A stretch of DNA of 64,000 bases from Cerioporus squamosus. Lineage: Eukaryota > Basidiomycota > Agaricomycetes > Polyporales > Polyporaceae. Under the pieces are notes generated by a model, which did not search any database, had not been told where the DNA came from, and saw only the letters and a list, made by a program, of their open reading frames with translations. A program made the translations under genes and the position numbers. Below, in pieces: positions 1 to 9,236 of this stretch. The DNA lies in assembly GCA_022592435.1 (NCBI GenBank), contig JABYQS010000136.1, positions 1 to 64,000 on the forward strand, written 5' to 3'. Position 1 is the first letter of the stretch, and every line of letters starts with the position of its first letter.

Positions 1-469
1 CGTCGACAGCGGTCATGGAACCGTCGTCGGTAACGTCGCCCGCGGCGTTAGGGCCCGAGGGGAAGACGTAGATAGGTATACCGAGGCGGGCCTTACAGCG
101 CTCACGTTCATCACCATGTCTAGCGTAGCAGCGACATGAACATACCTGCATTTCGCGGGTCTCCGCAAGGGACAAGGGCCCCATCATCGGCAGGGTGCCC
201 GTGCGCAGGAGCCGCTCTCCTTCGATAGCGTTAACGTCGAGCTCATCCAGGGGGGAGTGGCGTGGCAGCTGAGTGGCAGGTGGTGTCTGCATATCGATGG
301 TGTCGTTCACGACGAAAGGCGTGAGCGGCTGCGGGAGGGCAGCCAGGGCATTTTGGGGGGTACCGTGAGGGGTATCGCCGTACTCGCTAGGAGTAGGGGA
401 TGGGGTCGGGGTGGCGAAGACCAGAACCACCGCGCCATTCGGCGTATGGGGTACCTCGTTGTTGATAGG
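1..469 (-). CDS. Partial hypothetical gene running off the left edge
   Basis: On the minus strand an open frame of 108 codons (469 down to 146) joins in phase, across a 54-nt intron (145-92, donor GTATGT, acceptor TAAG), to an exon that continues to base 1 and beyond. The frame has no stop. The visible protein is rich in Pro, Thr and Ser at its start (a TPTPSPTPSEYGDTP-like stretch) and then becomes acidic and leucine-containing (LDELDVNAIEGERLL). An upstream acceptor (GATACAG) just before 469 suggests at least one earlier exon inside or beyond the ACCCGN-rich repeat. I do not recognise the family. It may be a host gene or the coding part of a mobile element, given the repeats around it. The clean splice in phase is the main support. 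Confidence 0.45.
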
Positions 470-478
470 CTGTATCAC

Positions 479-591
479 GGGTGTCCAAAACCCGCGCGGG
501 TTTCGGCGGGTGTCACATGCGGGTACGGGTACGGGTCACAGTCAAGCAGACCTGTGACTGACCCGTGACCCGTGCACGGGTTTTGGCACCC
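479..591. repeat. Foldback-like (ACCCGN)-rich element
   Basis: A stretch of ACCCGT/ACCCGC motifs is arranged as an inverted repeat. Left arm 479-494 (GGGTGTCCAAAACCCG) pairs with right arm 577-591 (CGGGTTTTGGCACCC), apart from one unpaired base. Inside, GGGTCACAG and CTGTGAC form a second nested pairing. The same hexamer family recurs at about 1380-1535, 4889-4920 and 23505-23535. This looks like a dispersed repeat able to fold back; it is not a telomere repeat. Confidence 0.5.
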
Positions 592-651
592 GCAAGATTG
601 GGCCGCCAAACGGCTCAACCTTGACATCTCACGGCGCTTCATATACCGTAA

Positions 652-674
652 GAAAGCTACGTTTCGTAGCTTTC
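652..674. repeat. Short perfect hairpin
   Basis: The arms GAAAGCTACG (652-661) and CGTAGCTTTC (665-674) are perfect complements around a TTT loop. A looser inverted pair (TCAACCTT near 616, AAGGTTGA near 731) surrounds it, so this may be the core of a tiny non-autonomous element. Confidence 0.45.
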
Positions 675-875
675 CAGCGATGTATGACGCGTCGCGAGAT
701 GACCGCTAGAAATGGCACTATGGCCCATTGAAGGTTGACACAGGGGGGGATAATGGAGGTGCTGTAGGTCGAAGATTAGTTAGTGTATCTAGGAACGAAT
801 GGTACCATGCAATTACCATGGACTGGGAGAATAAACAGGCCAGATTGCGTAGAGAACCGACGGAAGTTTATGCAG

Positions 876-1336
876 TTATGGCCGCTTTACTGTGCAGCCG
901 CAGGGCACTCCAGTAAACTGGCCATATCTCCCTTGAACACGCGTGTATGACGTTGACAAAGGGCTCGTTCGAAAGCGGCGCTCGATGGCTTTCGAACGAG
1001 CCCTCTTGCCACCCAAACGGCGCGGTATGGAGTTCAGGGCAAGGGGAAGTCTTGATCCCTTGCAGTGGTGGTGTAGTGGGGGAGATGAAGGGAAATTGAA
1101 CTTACCAAGCAAGGAATCCTCGCATGCCTGTAATACCATCGTCCTCTCCTCCATCCTCCGCTCGATTCTAGCCCAAAACCATGCAGATCCGACGCGATCT
1201 TGAGGAGATATGGCTGAAGCTTTGCCAGGGCCTGCTGGAGAGACAGAAGTCGAAAGTCTGCAGGCATTTTGCTGTCCAGTGGCCACAGAAACCCAGTTTC
1301 ATCATTGAACGAAGCCCAGGAGTGTGTGTCAGGCAA
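876..1336 (-). CDS. Hypothetical small two-exon gene
   Basis: The minus strand carries an ATG at 1336 and a 77-codon exon (1336-1106). A GTAAGT donor and an intron of about 47 nt ending AAG lead in phase to a second exon (1058-876) that ends in TAA, giving about 137 residues. The first exon reads MPDTHSWASFNDETGF and so on; the second is rich in Arg and Lys. No domain is recognised. The perfect hairpin at 961-1003 lies inside exon 2, which would be unusual for an old coding exon, so this could equally be a chance open frame in repeat DNA. Confidence 0.3.
961..1003. repeat. Perfect 15-bp inverted repeat (hairpin)
   Basis: The arms GGGCTCGTTCGAAAG (961-975) and CTTTCGAACGAGCCC (989-1003) are perfect reverse complements with a 13-nt loop. 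It could be the tip of a foldback element or a structured RNA. It overlaps the low-confidence gene at 876-1336. Confidence 0.6.
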
Positions 1337-1377
1337 GCAGAGAGTGAAGTATAGTGGGAGAGCAAGAGAAACCCATC

Positions 1378-1535
1378 AGAAAACCCGGCGGGTTCCCGTA
1401 CCCGCGGTACCCGTGAGCCCCGGCGCTAAGCCCCGTACCCGTGGGAACCCGCGGGTTCACGGGTTGGGTTTCTGTGCGGGTGCGGGTGCGGGTTCAGTCC
1501 GAGACCCCCGCGGGAACACCCGTGGCACACCCTAG
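1378..1535. repeat. Second (ACCCGN)-rich inverted repeat cluster
   Basis: This is dense in ACCCGC/ACCCGT/GCGGGT motifs on both strands. GCGGGTTCCC on the left pairs with GGGAACCCGC on the right, and a short AGAAACCC/GGGTTTCT pair sits at the outside. It has the same composition and layout as 479-591 and ends in a GCGGGT run. It is non-coding as far as I can see. Confidence 0.45.
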
Positions 1536-3407
1536 TTGTTGACGTGACCGTCATTTTGATTTAAAACTTGGTTATTGTCCATTTCAGTGGTGCGAAGGGG
1601 CTATAGGATCAGCAGGACGGGTTGGGTGTAGTTGGGCAGAGTGCAGGAGGAGGGAGCGAGGGGAGGGAGAATTTCAGGACGTGTTTGCTCACCAGCACGG
1701 CACCGTGCCCTCTCGTCGTCACTTCCCATCCCCGTAGTCTCGTTCCTCGCCCCAAAAAACCTCCATTTCGAAGTACTGTCGAGTCTGTCGCGCCTATGCA
1801 ATTCGCTGTACGTCGGTTGCCTAGAGGCGACGCAGAGAGAGGATGAGTGGGCGTTTGCGGAAAGAGGCGGTTGCGTCAAGGTAGATGCAGCTACTAGAAG
1901 TGGAGCCGAGGATGTGCGCGTCTGTTTACTTTACGTCCGCTCTTCCAAAGTGTACTCGCTGGCCGGCGCTTCAGTTGTCGCTTGCTTCCCTCCTCGCTTC
2001 GCCTCCTCATCGTCCTGCTCATCCTCTCGCACTCACACGACTGCTGCTGCGACCGTGCACCGTCGACGAGGCCCGGGGGGGACGCATGGACTCGGATGGC
2101 TAGAGCGGAGACGTTCTGCATAGAGGTTCGTACCTACATCACTCCTTCTTGTGTTGTCTACAGTTGCCGGCTCACTTGGCTGGCGGGTTCTCATGCGCTC
2201 GCCTGCTGTAGGCTCTTGACAGGTCGCTTCTGGCCGGACTGGGGCGACGTCTGCAACCGTGTCGCCGCAGGTGTTCCTCCACGCCGCTTGTCCTCGCCTT
2301 CGGCGCGCAAGGGCCTAGACTGCCGCCGTTGTCGCCTCCCGGAACCCGTTCTGCCATGGACGGAATTGCTGCGCGCCCCGCGTTTCCGCGCACGCCAGGG
2401 GGAGGACATCAAGCGGATCCGGTCGCTCTATCTCATCGTCTCCTTCACAGGGACTAGGTCTAGGAGCAGCAGGCATCCCGTTACTCGGCTCCGAACCGTG
2501 TTCGTAAAGGAGGTCGCTTGATGCTCATGCCGCCGGCGTGCAGCAATCCCGAGGGTAAGTCTCGTGTCGTTACTCAAGTTGCGTCTAATGGTCTGCTGAT
2601 TTGTGTGTCTCCGGAAGTCGCACCCCACGTCGGGCAAGTCTTATCAGGTTCTTTCGCTCGAGATTCCGTAGCGTGATGCGCGCCTCGAAGGGCACATTAT
2701 CGGTCGGTGCTCTAGGTGAGCCCGGCTATTCCGTCATGTCCGTTCCGTCTCCCAGCGTTCGTGGCGCGTAGTCCGCGGCGCGTTGCATCAGTGTCTAAAC
2801 TTATGGTGGGGCGAGGGGTACAGGAGAGAGCCTCAAGCATATTCTTCCTCTGTGCTACGGTCCTTCGGGTGTGGACGTTCGAGGCCGCGTAGAACCGCGT
2901 CACTCAAGGTTCAGCACAGCCGCCGTCGTGAGTGGGCTTCTCCAGGAGACTTCCTGCGTCGTTGCGCGCTCAGAGGACGTCACATCTTCGCAGCTTGCGC
3001 GCCCATTGTTCCTAAATCAGCTTCGGGGCGACAACCAGCTGGGGCGCTGGAGAAATAGTCGAGGTGGGTCATTCCGTAGCAGTCTGCTTTGTCTTCTGGC
3101 GTGTTCATTGACGGTAGTTACGCGGACCATGCACTCGTGCGGATGCTTCTAGCATCAACTCCCCTCGTTCTTCGTGGCTAGATCGTGTTCCGATCGCCGT
3201 CTATGTGTCATACATAGCCCGGAGGCCTTTGTGCATGGGCGTCGCAGGTCTCTAAACGTCCGTTGGAGTGTGAGTAGTGCCGATCTCCGGGCTGGACCGT
3301 GTTCCATCCGTGCCGTGGCCTTCCATTTGCATGCATATGGTGTTTACATTAATGTCTGTATTGCAACCAGGGCATCATCTGATCGTCGGGGGTTGTACCT
3401 GATGAGG
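1536..3407. other. Region without a confident gene
   Basis: Open frames here (for example plus 1982-2521, starting with a hydrophobic stretch, and plus 1632-2123) lack recognisable domains. A plus-strand reading from ATG 2356 (MDGIAARPAFPRTPGGGHQ) could be the start of a short exon ending near a CACAG at about 2450, but I cannot extend it into a gene. Confidence 0.3.
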
Positions 3408-4079
3408 CTAGAACCATAGGTCTCTTTTCAAATTCCAGCACATGCCGCCTAGGCATTCCCGCTCCACTGGTGTTGGTCTGATACACGCTAGGGGGCTCAG
3501 GACATATTTAGGGGGGCACGTAGTCGCGCCAATTGTCCCTCCACCGGCACTATCGTCCATCGTGTCCGCGCAGGCTTCCCCGTCTCCAGCATGGGGGAAA
3601 TCCAGCTCTATCGCCCGCACTGTGTTTCTCCTGCATCCATTTATCACTCTCGCTCGAAGCGTACCATCCTTTCTCCTGGAAATGTCCACCACCGTACCGA
3701 CGATGTGCGGGTCATACGTATCGAACTCGTTGGTTGGGACTTCCGGTACGCAGTATGCGATAGGGGAGATTGCGAGGATTCTGACCCGTCTCCCGACAGT
3801 TATTGGTTCATCGGGCTGTACGGAGAGCCGGTACCGATGGATGAGGTCTTCCCGACTCGACTTGGATGGGGTGTCGCCCCTTCCTTGCCATCTTGCGATG
3901 AGCAGTAGGAGTGTGGGAGGCGGTGGCAGGGGAACCCTTTGCATGGGTCTCCCGTTCTGAGGGGCAGGGGGGTTGCATTGCATGGCGTAGTTGCAGCTGG
4001 CGTGGTTGGGATGGGGGTGGTTGGGAGCGGTTAGGGTGGTGGTGGTGGTAGCTGGGGAGAAACGTGGCATGCCACACAT
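3408..4079 (-). CDS. Hypothetical protein beside a MITE-like element
   Basis: This is an uninterrupted frame of 223 codons. The N-terminal third is low complexity (Thr, His, Asn and Pro runs, including a PLPPPPTLLLL stretch). The middle has ordinary protein composition (PITVGRRVRILAIS, then VGTVVDISRRKDGTLRARVI), which could be a small beta-rich module. It starts only a few bases from the boundary of the inverted-repeat element at about 4.1 kb, so its promoter or first residues may come from that element. No family is recognised. The real start may be a later Met, near residue 32 or 46. Confidence 0.4.
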   Translation of the reverse strand: MCGMPRFSPATTTTTLTAPNHPHPNHASCNYAMQCNPPAPQNGRPMQRVPLPPPPTLLLLIARWQGRGDTPSKSSREDLIHRYRLSVQPDEPITVGRRVRILAISPIAYCVPEVPTNEFDTYDPHIVGTVVDISRRKDGTLRARVINGCRRNTVRAIELDFPHAGDGEACADTMDDSAGGGTIGATTCPPKYVLSPLACIRPTPVERECLGGMCWNLKRDLWF

Positions 4080-4102
4080 TATTTAAAGGCTCGCTAACAA
4101 TG

Positions 4103-4803
4103 CATCAGGAAACGCGCTTCCAGATATCCCGGCTATATGGTACCGAGCGGAGTGATAGCGTGGTAGATAGCCCCCCCATCATACCGAGCCCGCTGGATCT
4201 ACGCGGAACTATCTGGAAGGGCGTGTCTCTATCCGGAGGGTGGTGTCTCTATCCGGAACTGCCTGTCTCTGTCTGCCACTGCCTAGCGCAGCAGTTGCCC
4301 TATGCTATCAGGGTGCAGCCAAACAAGTCTGACGACGACAATTCCGAGTCAGTGTGTCACAGTAAGTACTGAATACTAACATGAAGTTGACAGACATACT
4401 TGACAACAGGTCAACATTGCCGCTGTTATCGAGTCCTCCCAGCATCCTTGCTACTAGTAGCATGACCTTCTGGAGATCACAACCTGCATGCAGATGCCTC
4501 CGGCTTCGTCTCCACTTGCATACTTCGTCCATGGCGAAAACTCAAGGCATCACGGCACCTTCGTCTGTGCCACCAACCTTCCTATAGTATGAGAAGCGCT
4601 CCCGCATCATCAAGTCCCTTCCCTGCGCGGACGGTGTCTCCGCCCACCTCATGACAGAGATTGCTCCTCCGGATAGAGACACGCTCTCCGGATAGAGACT
4701 GCCGGCTCCACGCGTTGCTGGACGGAGAGCAAGCGCTCTATTGCGTCATTGATGGAGCGACAGCTATCCCCGATCTACACGGAGTCAAACGCGTTTCCTG
4801 ATG
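4103..4803. mobile_element. MITE-like element with terminal and subterminal inverted repeats
   Basis: The ends carry CATCAGGAAACGCG (4103-4116) and its exact reverse complement (4790-4803), each preceded on the outside by a similar T/A-rich stretch (TTTAAAGGCTCGC against CTCTTTAACGCTC). Inside, GCGTGTCTCTATCCGGAG (4221-4238) matches its reverse complement at 4667-4684. Each arm holds two direct copies of GTCTCTATCCGG spaced 19 bp apart. There is no transposase frame, so this is a non-autonomous DNA element of about 0.7 kb. I did not see a clear target-site duplication. The short open frames inside (for example 4381-4587) are probably not genes. Confidence 0.6.
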
Positions 4804-4842
4804 TGAGCGTTAAAGAGTACTCTTGACTTCTAGGATTCGGCA

Positions 4843-5460
4843 TTATCCGTGAAGCAAATCGCCGTGGCTGGAGCGAGCTGCATCCGTGACAGCGGGTGCG
4901 GGTGCGGGTGCGGGTACTGTTGGCCGTGGTGGCAAGTCAGCGTGACATGTCGGGGGGCTCTGCAGGTTACTCTGCCAGTACATAAAGTGGCATGCACGCT
5001 GCAATTTGTTCCTGAGGGAGGCAGGCGAGGGGAGTGACCCAGCGTCGAGGAAGAGAGAGCTGGTGGGGCGGCGGGGTTCTCGGTCGTTTCTGCGCGGCTC
5101 AGCGCTGCCACCACGCGAGCCGCCACGTGGGGCGCCGGCAGGGACTGCTGAGGCGAATGTCTTAGGCGTCCTGCCTAGGCTAGGCGTATAGGCGCCTAGG
5201 CATGCCAGCGCACTCGTCAAGGGACATGGCGGTGTGGTTCCATCGACGTCCCTCAGGCTTAAAAGCTTGCTAATGGGTCGTACATGGCTTCTCGTGGAGG
5301 AACCTGCCTGAACAGGCGCGGGAGTGACTCCGCATAGCGTAGGACGCTGATCTGCTCGAGAGCAGGCAGGACGTGGTCCTGAGGCGGGGCGCCCCTCGGG
5401 CGGGCCCGACTTCTGACGCAAAGGACGTCGCACAGAGTCATTATTAGAACGTTTCTCCAT
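4843..5460 (-). CDS. Doubtful open frame, low-complexity protein
   Basis: A 205-codon frame, rich in Pro, Arg, Ser and Ala, with a PAPAPAPA run encoded by a GCGGGT simple repeat at about 4889-4920. No domain is recognised. It overlaps a palindrome-rich stretch (5161-5201). The composition and the repeat overlap argue against a real gene. Confidence 0.15.
   Translation of the reverse strand: MEKRSNNDSVRRPLRQKSGPPEGRPASGPRPACSRADQRPTLCGVTPAPVQAGSSTRSHVRPISKLLSLRDVDGTTPPCPLTSALACLGAYTPSLGRTPKTFASAVPAGAPRGGSRGGSAEPRRNDREPRRPTSSLFLDAGSLPSPASLRNKLQRACHFMYWQSNLQSPPTCHADLPPRPTVPAPAPAPAVTDAARSSHGDLLHG
4889..4920. repeat. GCGGGT simple repeat
   Basis: About four tandem GCGGGT units, ending in a GCGGGTACTG variant, of the same hexamer family as the repeats at 479-591 and 1378-1535. 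Confidence 0.7.
5161..5201. repeat. Cluster of CCTAGG palindromes
   Basis: The overlapping palindromes GCCTAGGC and GGCGCCTAGGC, with TAGGCGTATAGGCG between them, form a self-complementary stretch of about 40 bp. It could be the end of a small element; its function is unknown. Confidence 0.4.
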
Positions 5461-6579
5461 GTTATATTATCACAGTAGGTAGGGTACAGGCCCCGGTATG
5501 GCTGCTCCTAGGAGCCAGGGACCGTGGGAAAACGCGCCATGGTGGCGGTTGAAGGAAGAGGAGCCCCTGGAGATGCTGATGTTCAGGTCATGCGAGAGCT
5601 ACGACCCCAGGCAGGAGGTAGGCGAAGGCGAAGACGGCCGACCTGCAAAGAAGCACAAGGCAGATGATGGTTCTGCGCCAGCTGATACGGAGGAGAGCGG
5701 CCGGCGGCCGGGTTTTTGAAGGGCAAAGTCAACCGTGGGAGTGAAGAAAAGCCTGGAAACGACGCTCAGTTCCGGCGTGGTGCCGGTATCGGGGCTTGCA
5801 GTCGGCCTGAGGTGTTGGCGAGATCGGCCAGATATCTTTCCATGGACCGTCCATGAAGAATCTTGGATTATCTGTGAGCCTTGCATTCCACATCTCTCCA
5901 CGGATCACTCGAAGTCGTTCTACGAGTTGGTATCATAAACTGACTATAGACAGGCCTGGTCCGTGAAAAGTCGTAAAACGCCAGTTGGCCGTGTAACAGC
6001 AAGGCTACGACATGAATCAATGACTCGACAACAAGCAAAATCTTCTGGCAGGATTGGCGAGCCTCGTGTACGTGCCTCGCACCCCTCGCACAGCACCGCA
6101 AATCCTCTCATTCTGACGCTCCGACCAAACGATTGTCGTGATCGTCATGCCAGCGTGAATCAAATGCACTATGTAGGCGGCGTTTGGACTCCGGTGCTCC
6201 CGGCGCCGGTGAATTCGGAGGTGAGTACTTCTGTGTCCGTTCCTCCAGGACCTTACTTCCGTTCCTCACCTTATCCACTCCAGAACCTAGGACCGGTGTC
6301 CGCGAGGTCTGTCTACGACAGGCGCCATGTTTCTCCGCTGCTTAGCTGATTCATTACCAAGCCCAGGCTAAGTAGTGGGTTGCATGGTCCGCGTCTCTAA
6401 AGTTAGTCCATCTCTTAGAACTCTAGCTCAGAAGTCTGCTTGACGTCGTCTCTTGGTTGTCTCAGCCTAATGCTAGTGCAGCCGCCCGGCTATCGACACA
6501 ACGCCGAGTCGGACGTTTCGCGTCCATATAAAGCGCGCACTCGCGGATCCTCGATATCGGGATCCCCATCTTCCCCACC
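5461..6579. other. Region without a confident gene
   Basis: The longest readable piece is a plus-strand frame at 5498-5719 (73 codons, acidic, with a KKHK basic patch). It might be the first exon of an unrecognised gene but has no recognisable continuation. The rest I read as intergenic and as the promoter of the DUF6533 gene that starts at 6580. Confidence 0.3.
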
Positions 6580-8357
6580 ATGTCTTCTGGAGCGGCCGCA
6601 CTCGCTGCAGCTGTTCAATCTCAGTGCGTTTCCGAGGCATCTACGATCGAAGACGCTGTGCACTCAAATTCGCTTCTGTAGGTATACAGGCCATCTCTGC
6701 ATCGTGGGATCCTCAGGTATGTGGCACTGCGACGGTACTCGGCGAATTGGATGACTGACTTCAACCTATGCAGTGTTCTTGATGTACGACTATGTCATCA
6801 TGTTCGGTGAAGAAGTTCAGCTCTTCTGGACGAACAAGCTCACTGGGGCAACGGTCTTGTACTTCGCGAACCGGTACATCTCGCTGCTGTTTGTCATCAT
6901 GGGTGTGGTGCAAACGTTCGGGAGATTCTCTGACCAGGTACGTCGCTTCAGACCGATCTATCTGAAGGCCACCGGAGACTGACTATTGCCTAGAGGTCAG
7001 TAGGCATCACTTGGTTCACTACTGCCGGAGGTTAGCTTATGTCGGTTACTCAGTTGCCCCCGCGTCGTGAAAGCATTGGCAGGGGTTTCATACTCGCAGT
7101 ACATCATATGGGCTTGTGAGTCAATGCTACTCATGTCTGCCTCGCAAATACTGATGTTTCGCTGAAGCTTTCTCCGGGCTGCGCGCGTACGCACTCAGTA
7201 GGCAGAGGGTTCTTTCGGCCTTTGTGTTCCTCCTTCTTCTCGTTCCGGCAGGAATCAATTATGTTCGTGCATCGTCTCGGCTGCGGTAGAAGATTGCTAA
7301 CAGCTCTCGTCGCGTCCAGGCTCAGTTCTCGTTCGGTTTGAGCGGAGTCAATAGTCCGATTTTCGGATGTATCTCCGTAACGCAGTTGACCGCTGCGCTT
7401 GCGAGGAAGTGCGTGCTTCATCCTCCGTAGACTCCGCGGCGCTCACGTTATCCCCGAACAGATGTGCGTGACAGTCCCCGTTCGGAGCACCATCATTCTG
7501 CTCATGACGGAGTGCGGAGTGCTGACTATCATTGCCCCATTCGCAGTGGTCATAGCCTCTCGAACGTGCATCATCGCGGCCGACGCCATCCTTGTCGTCA
7601 TCACCGTTGTGACGCTGGCGAGAAGAGGGGTCATGTCGAGTTTGACTACTCACTCCCGCTGGACACTGTCGAGCGTCCTACTCCGCGATGGTTCGTCGCA
7701 CCTTCCCTGCTATTTTACGTGACAGTTCACTGACTGTTCCATGTCCAGGACTACTGTACTTTTTGTGCGCCGCTGTCTGTTCGTATCGCTGTTCCTACCT
7801 GACGGTCTGGCCGCACAATCAGTGTTCTGATGACCCTCAACGTCCTCCATATGGCCTTCACGCTATCCACGGTATGTTGCCCATTTAGTCTTCTTTGTCG
7901 CTGATATACTCACCCCCATCCATAGGTCTTCAGTGACACTCTAAGCTTCATTAGTCTCTTCAGCAGCCAGTGCGTGTTCCCTTCCCTCCGCATGCTCCAC
8001 CGCACCTCACGCCGGACAGGGTCGAGGCCGTACTCGTCTCGCACTTCCTTCTCGACTTACAGCAGCCAACCGTCGCACTCTCAAGCTGAGCAGCGGGATC
8101 CTCTGAACTTCGAGACGACCTGGACGGACGGCGGCGGAAACGCATCGCTCAACTTCGCGCGCGTCATTGGGTCGCTTGGGTCGTCGATTGATCCTAGCAG
8201 CTCGGATGGCGACATGGACACGATGTACGACGACGCTTATGTGCCCTCTGAGGAGCATGAGCTCAAGAGCCCTGTCCGCGAGACTGCCGATCCGCATCAA
8301 CAGCCTTGGGCAGGTGAAGCGGAGGTGGTGGCCATCGGACCTGGATCCGAGCCATAG
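6580..8357 (+). CDS. DUF6533 seven-helix membrane protein, copy A (possibly frameshifted)
   Basis: A multi-exon gene with readable exons 6580-6623, 6682-6716, 6774-6937, 7031-7115, 7168-7262 and 7320 onward. The first domain carries the DUF6533 signature: YDYVIMFGEEVQLFW, then GATVLYFANRYISLL. Later hydrophobic segments (FSGLRAYALSRQ; SRTCIIAADAILVVI; LNVLHMAFTLST) match the other four copies in the window. DUF6533 proteins are predicted receptor-like membrane proteins with no established role. Near the end the conserved FLLDLQ helix (about 8045-8062) is in one frame, and the downstream DPLNFE...FARVIGSLGSS tail is in another. The first frame stops at 8087-8089, which suggests a small indel or an unusual splice. 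Exon limits between 7410 and 7560 are not certain. Confidence 0.7.
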
Positions 8358-9236
8358 CACTCCGAGCTGGCGTTTCTGTAGCCTGTGACACACATAGTAG
8401 GGTCCGAACACCTGGTATCGCAGGTGAGAATTTCGCTGCCTCACCGCCCTCGAGCCTTCTTGAGCTCCTTCCGAGGCTGACCTGGTGCTGCGCCTATATA
8501 GAGCCATTGGCATGTGTCACTCAAGACGCACGTCTGTCCTCTGCCAAGACCGCCTAAAGCTGGGCGGGTCGCTGTACGACCGCCCGCAGCACGTAGATCC
8601 CTTCCACCGTAATCGTGCAGGCGGGGTAATCATACTGGGCGTGGCGGCTCAACGACCTCGTTTGTCAGACTGGATCGATTCACCATCCAGCCATGGACAT
8701 TGGAGGTACCGTTGGGACTCCGGCGGTTCGACAAGTTGAGGGCGACGATGTCGCCACTCTCGCTCCGACATTTACTAGAGCGTAATACATACAGTATATG
8801 TGCGGTACTATTACCATAAATCCCCATCATGAATGTGAGAAATAGGTCAAGCTGCACGGGCATGCTTGAGATGTTCCTGTGATACCGGTGCTGGTCCTTG
8901 GCTGGTCCTGGTGCTGTACGGTCGACTCTTGTATGTAAGCGCCGATTCCCTCCTTGCAGCCATCCACCACTTCCTACATAGTCCTCGCGATGCCGCCTGG
9001 GGACTTTACGCTGTCTTTCCTCGAGTTCTCAGCATCTTTGCCATCATGCCCGGACGAACACTCCGCAGTACGTCAAGGGTTAGCGACGTCGACGCCGGCG
9101 CAGCAAGTTGATCTAGGAGGGACCGAACTGAATGCCAGCCCATCGGGCTCGTGTCACTCGTGCGCGGCCTGGCCATAAGTAAGGCCCAGGGGATCCGTTC
9201 CAGCCTATCTCTGAACCCACTACACGGAGGACCGCC
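8358..9236. other. Intergenic region
   Basis: No supported gene between the DUF6533 gene and the acyltransferase. It contains short open frames with no recognisable features. Confidence 0.4.

Noticed and set aside
1378..1535. Telomere-like repeat
   Set aside because: The unit is ACCCGN, not the TTAGGG/CCCTAA of fungal telomeres, and it is arranged as inverted repeats inside the window.
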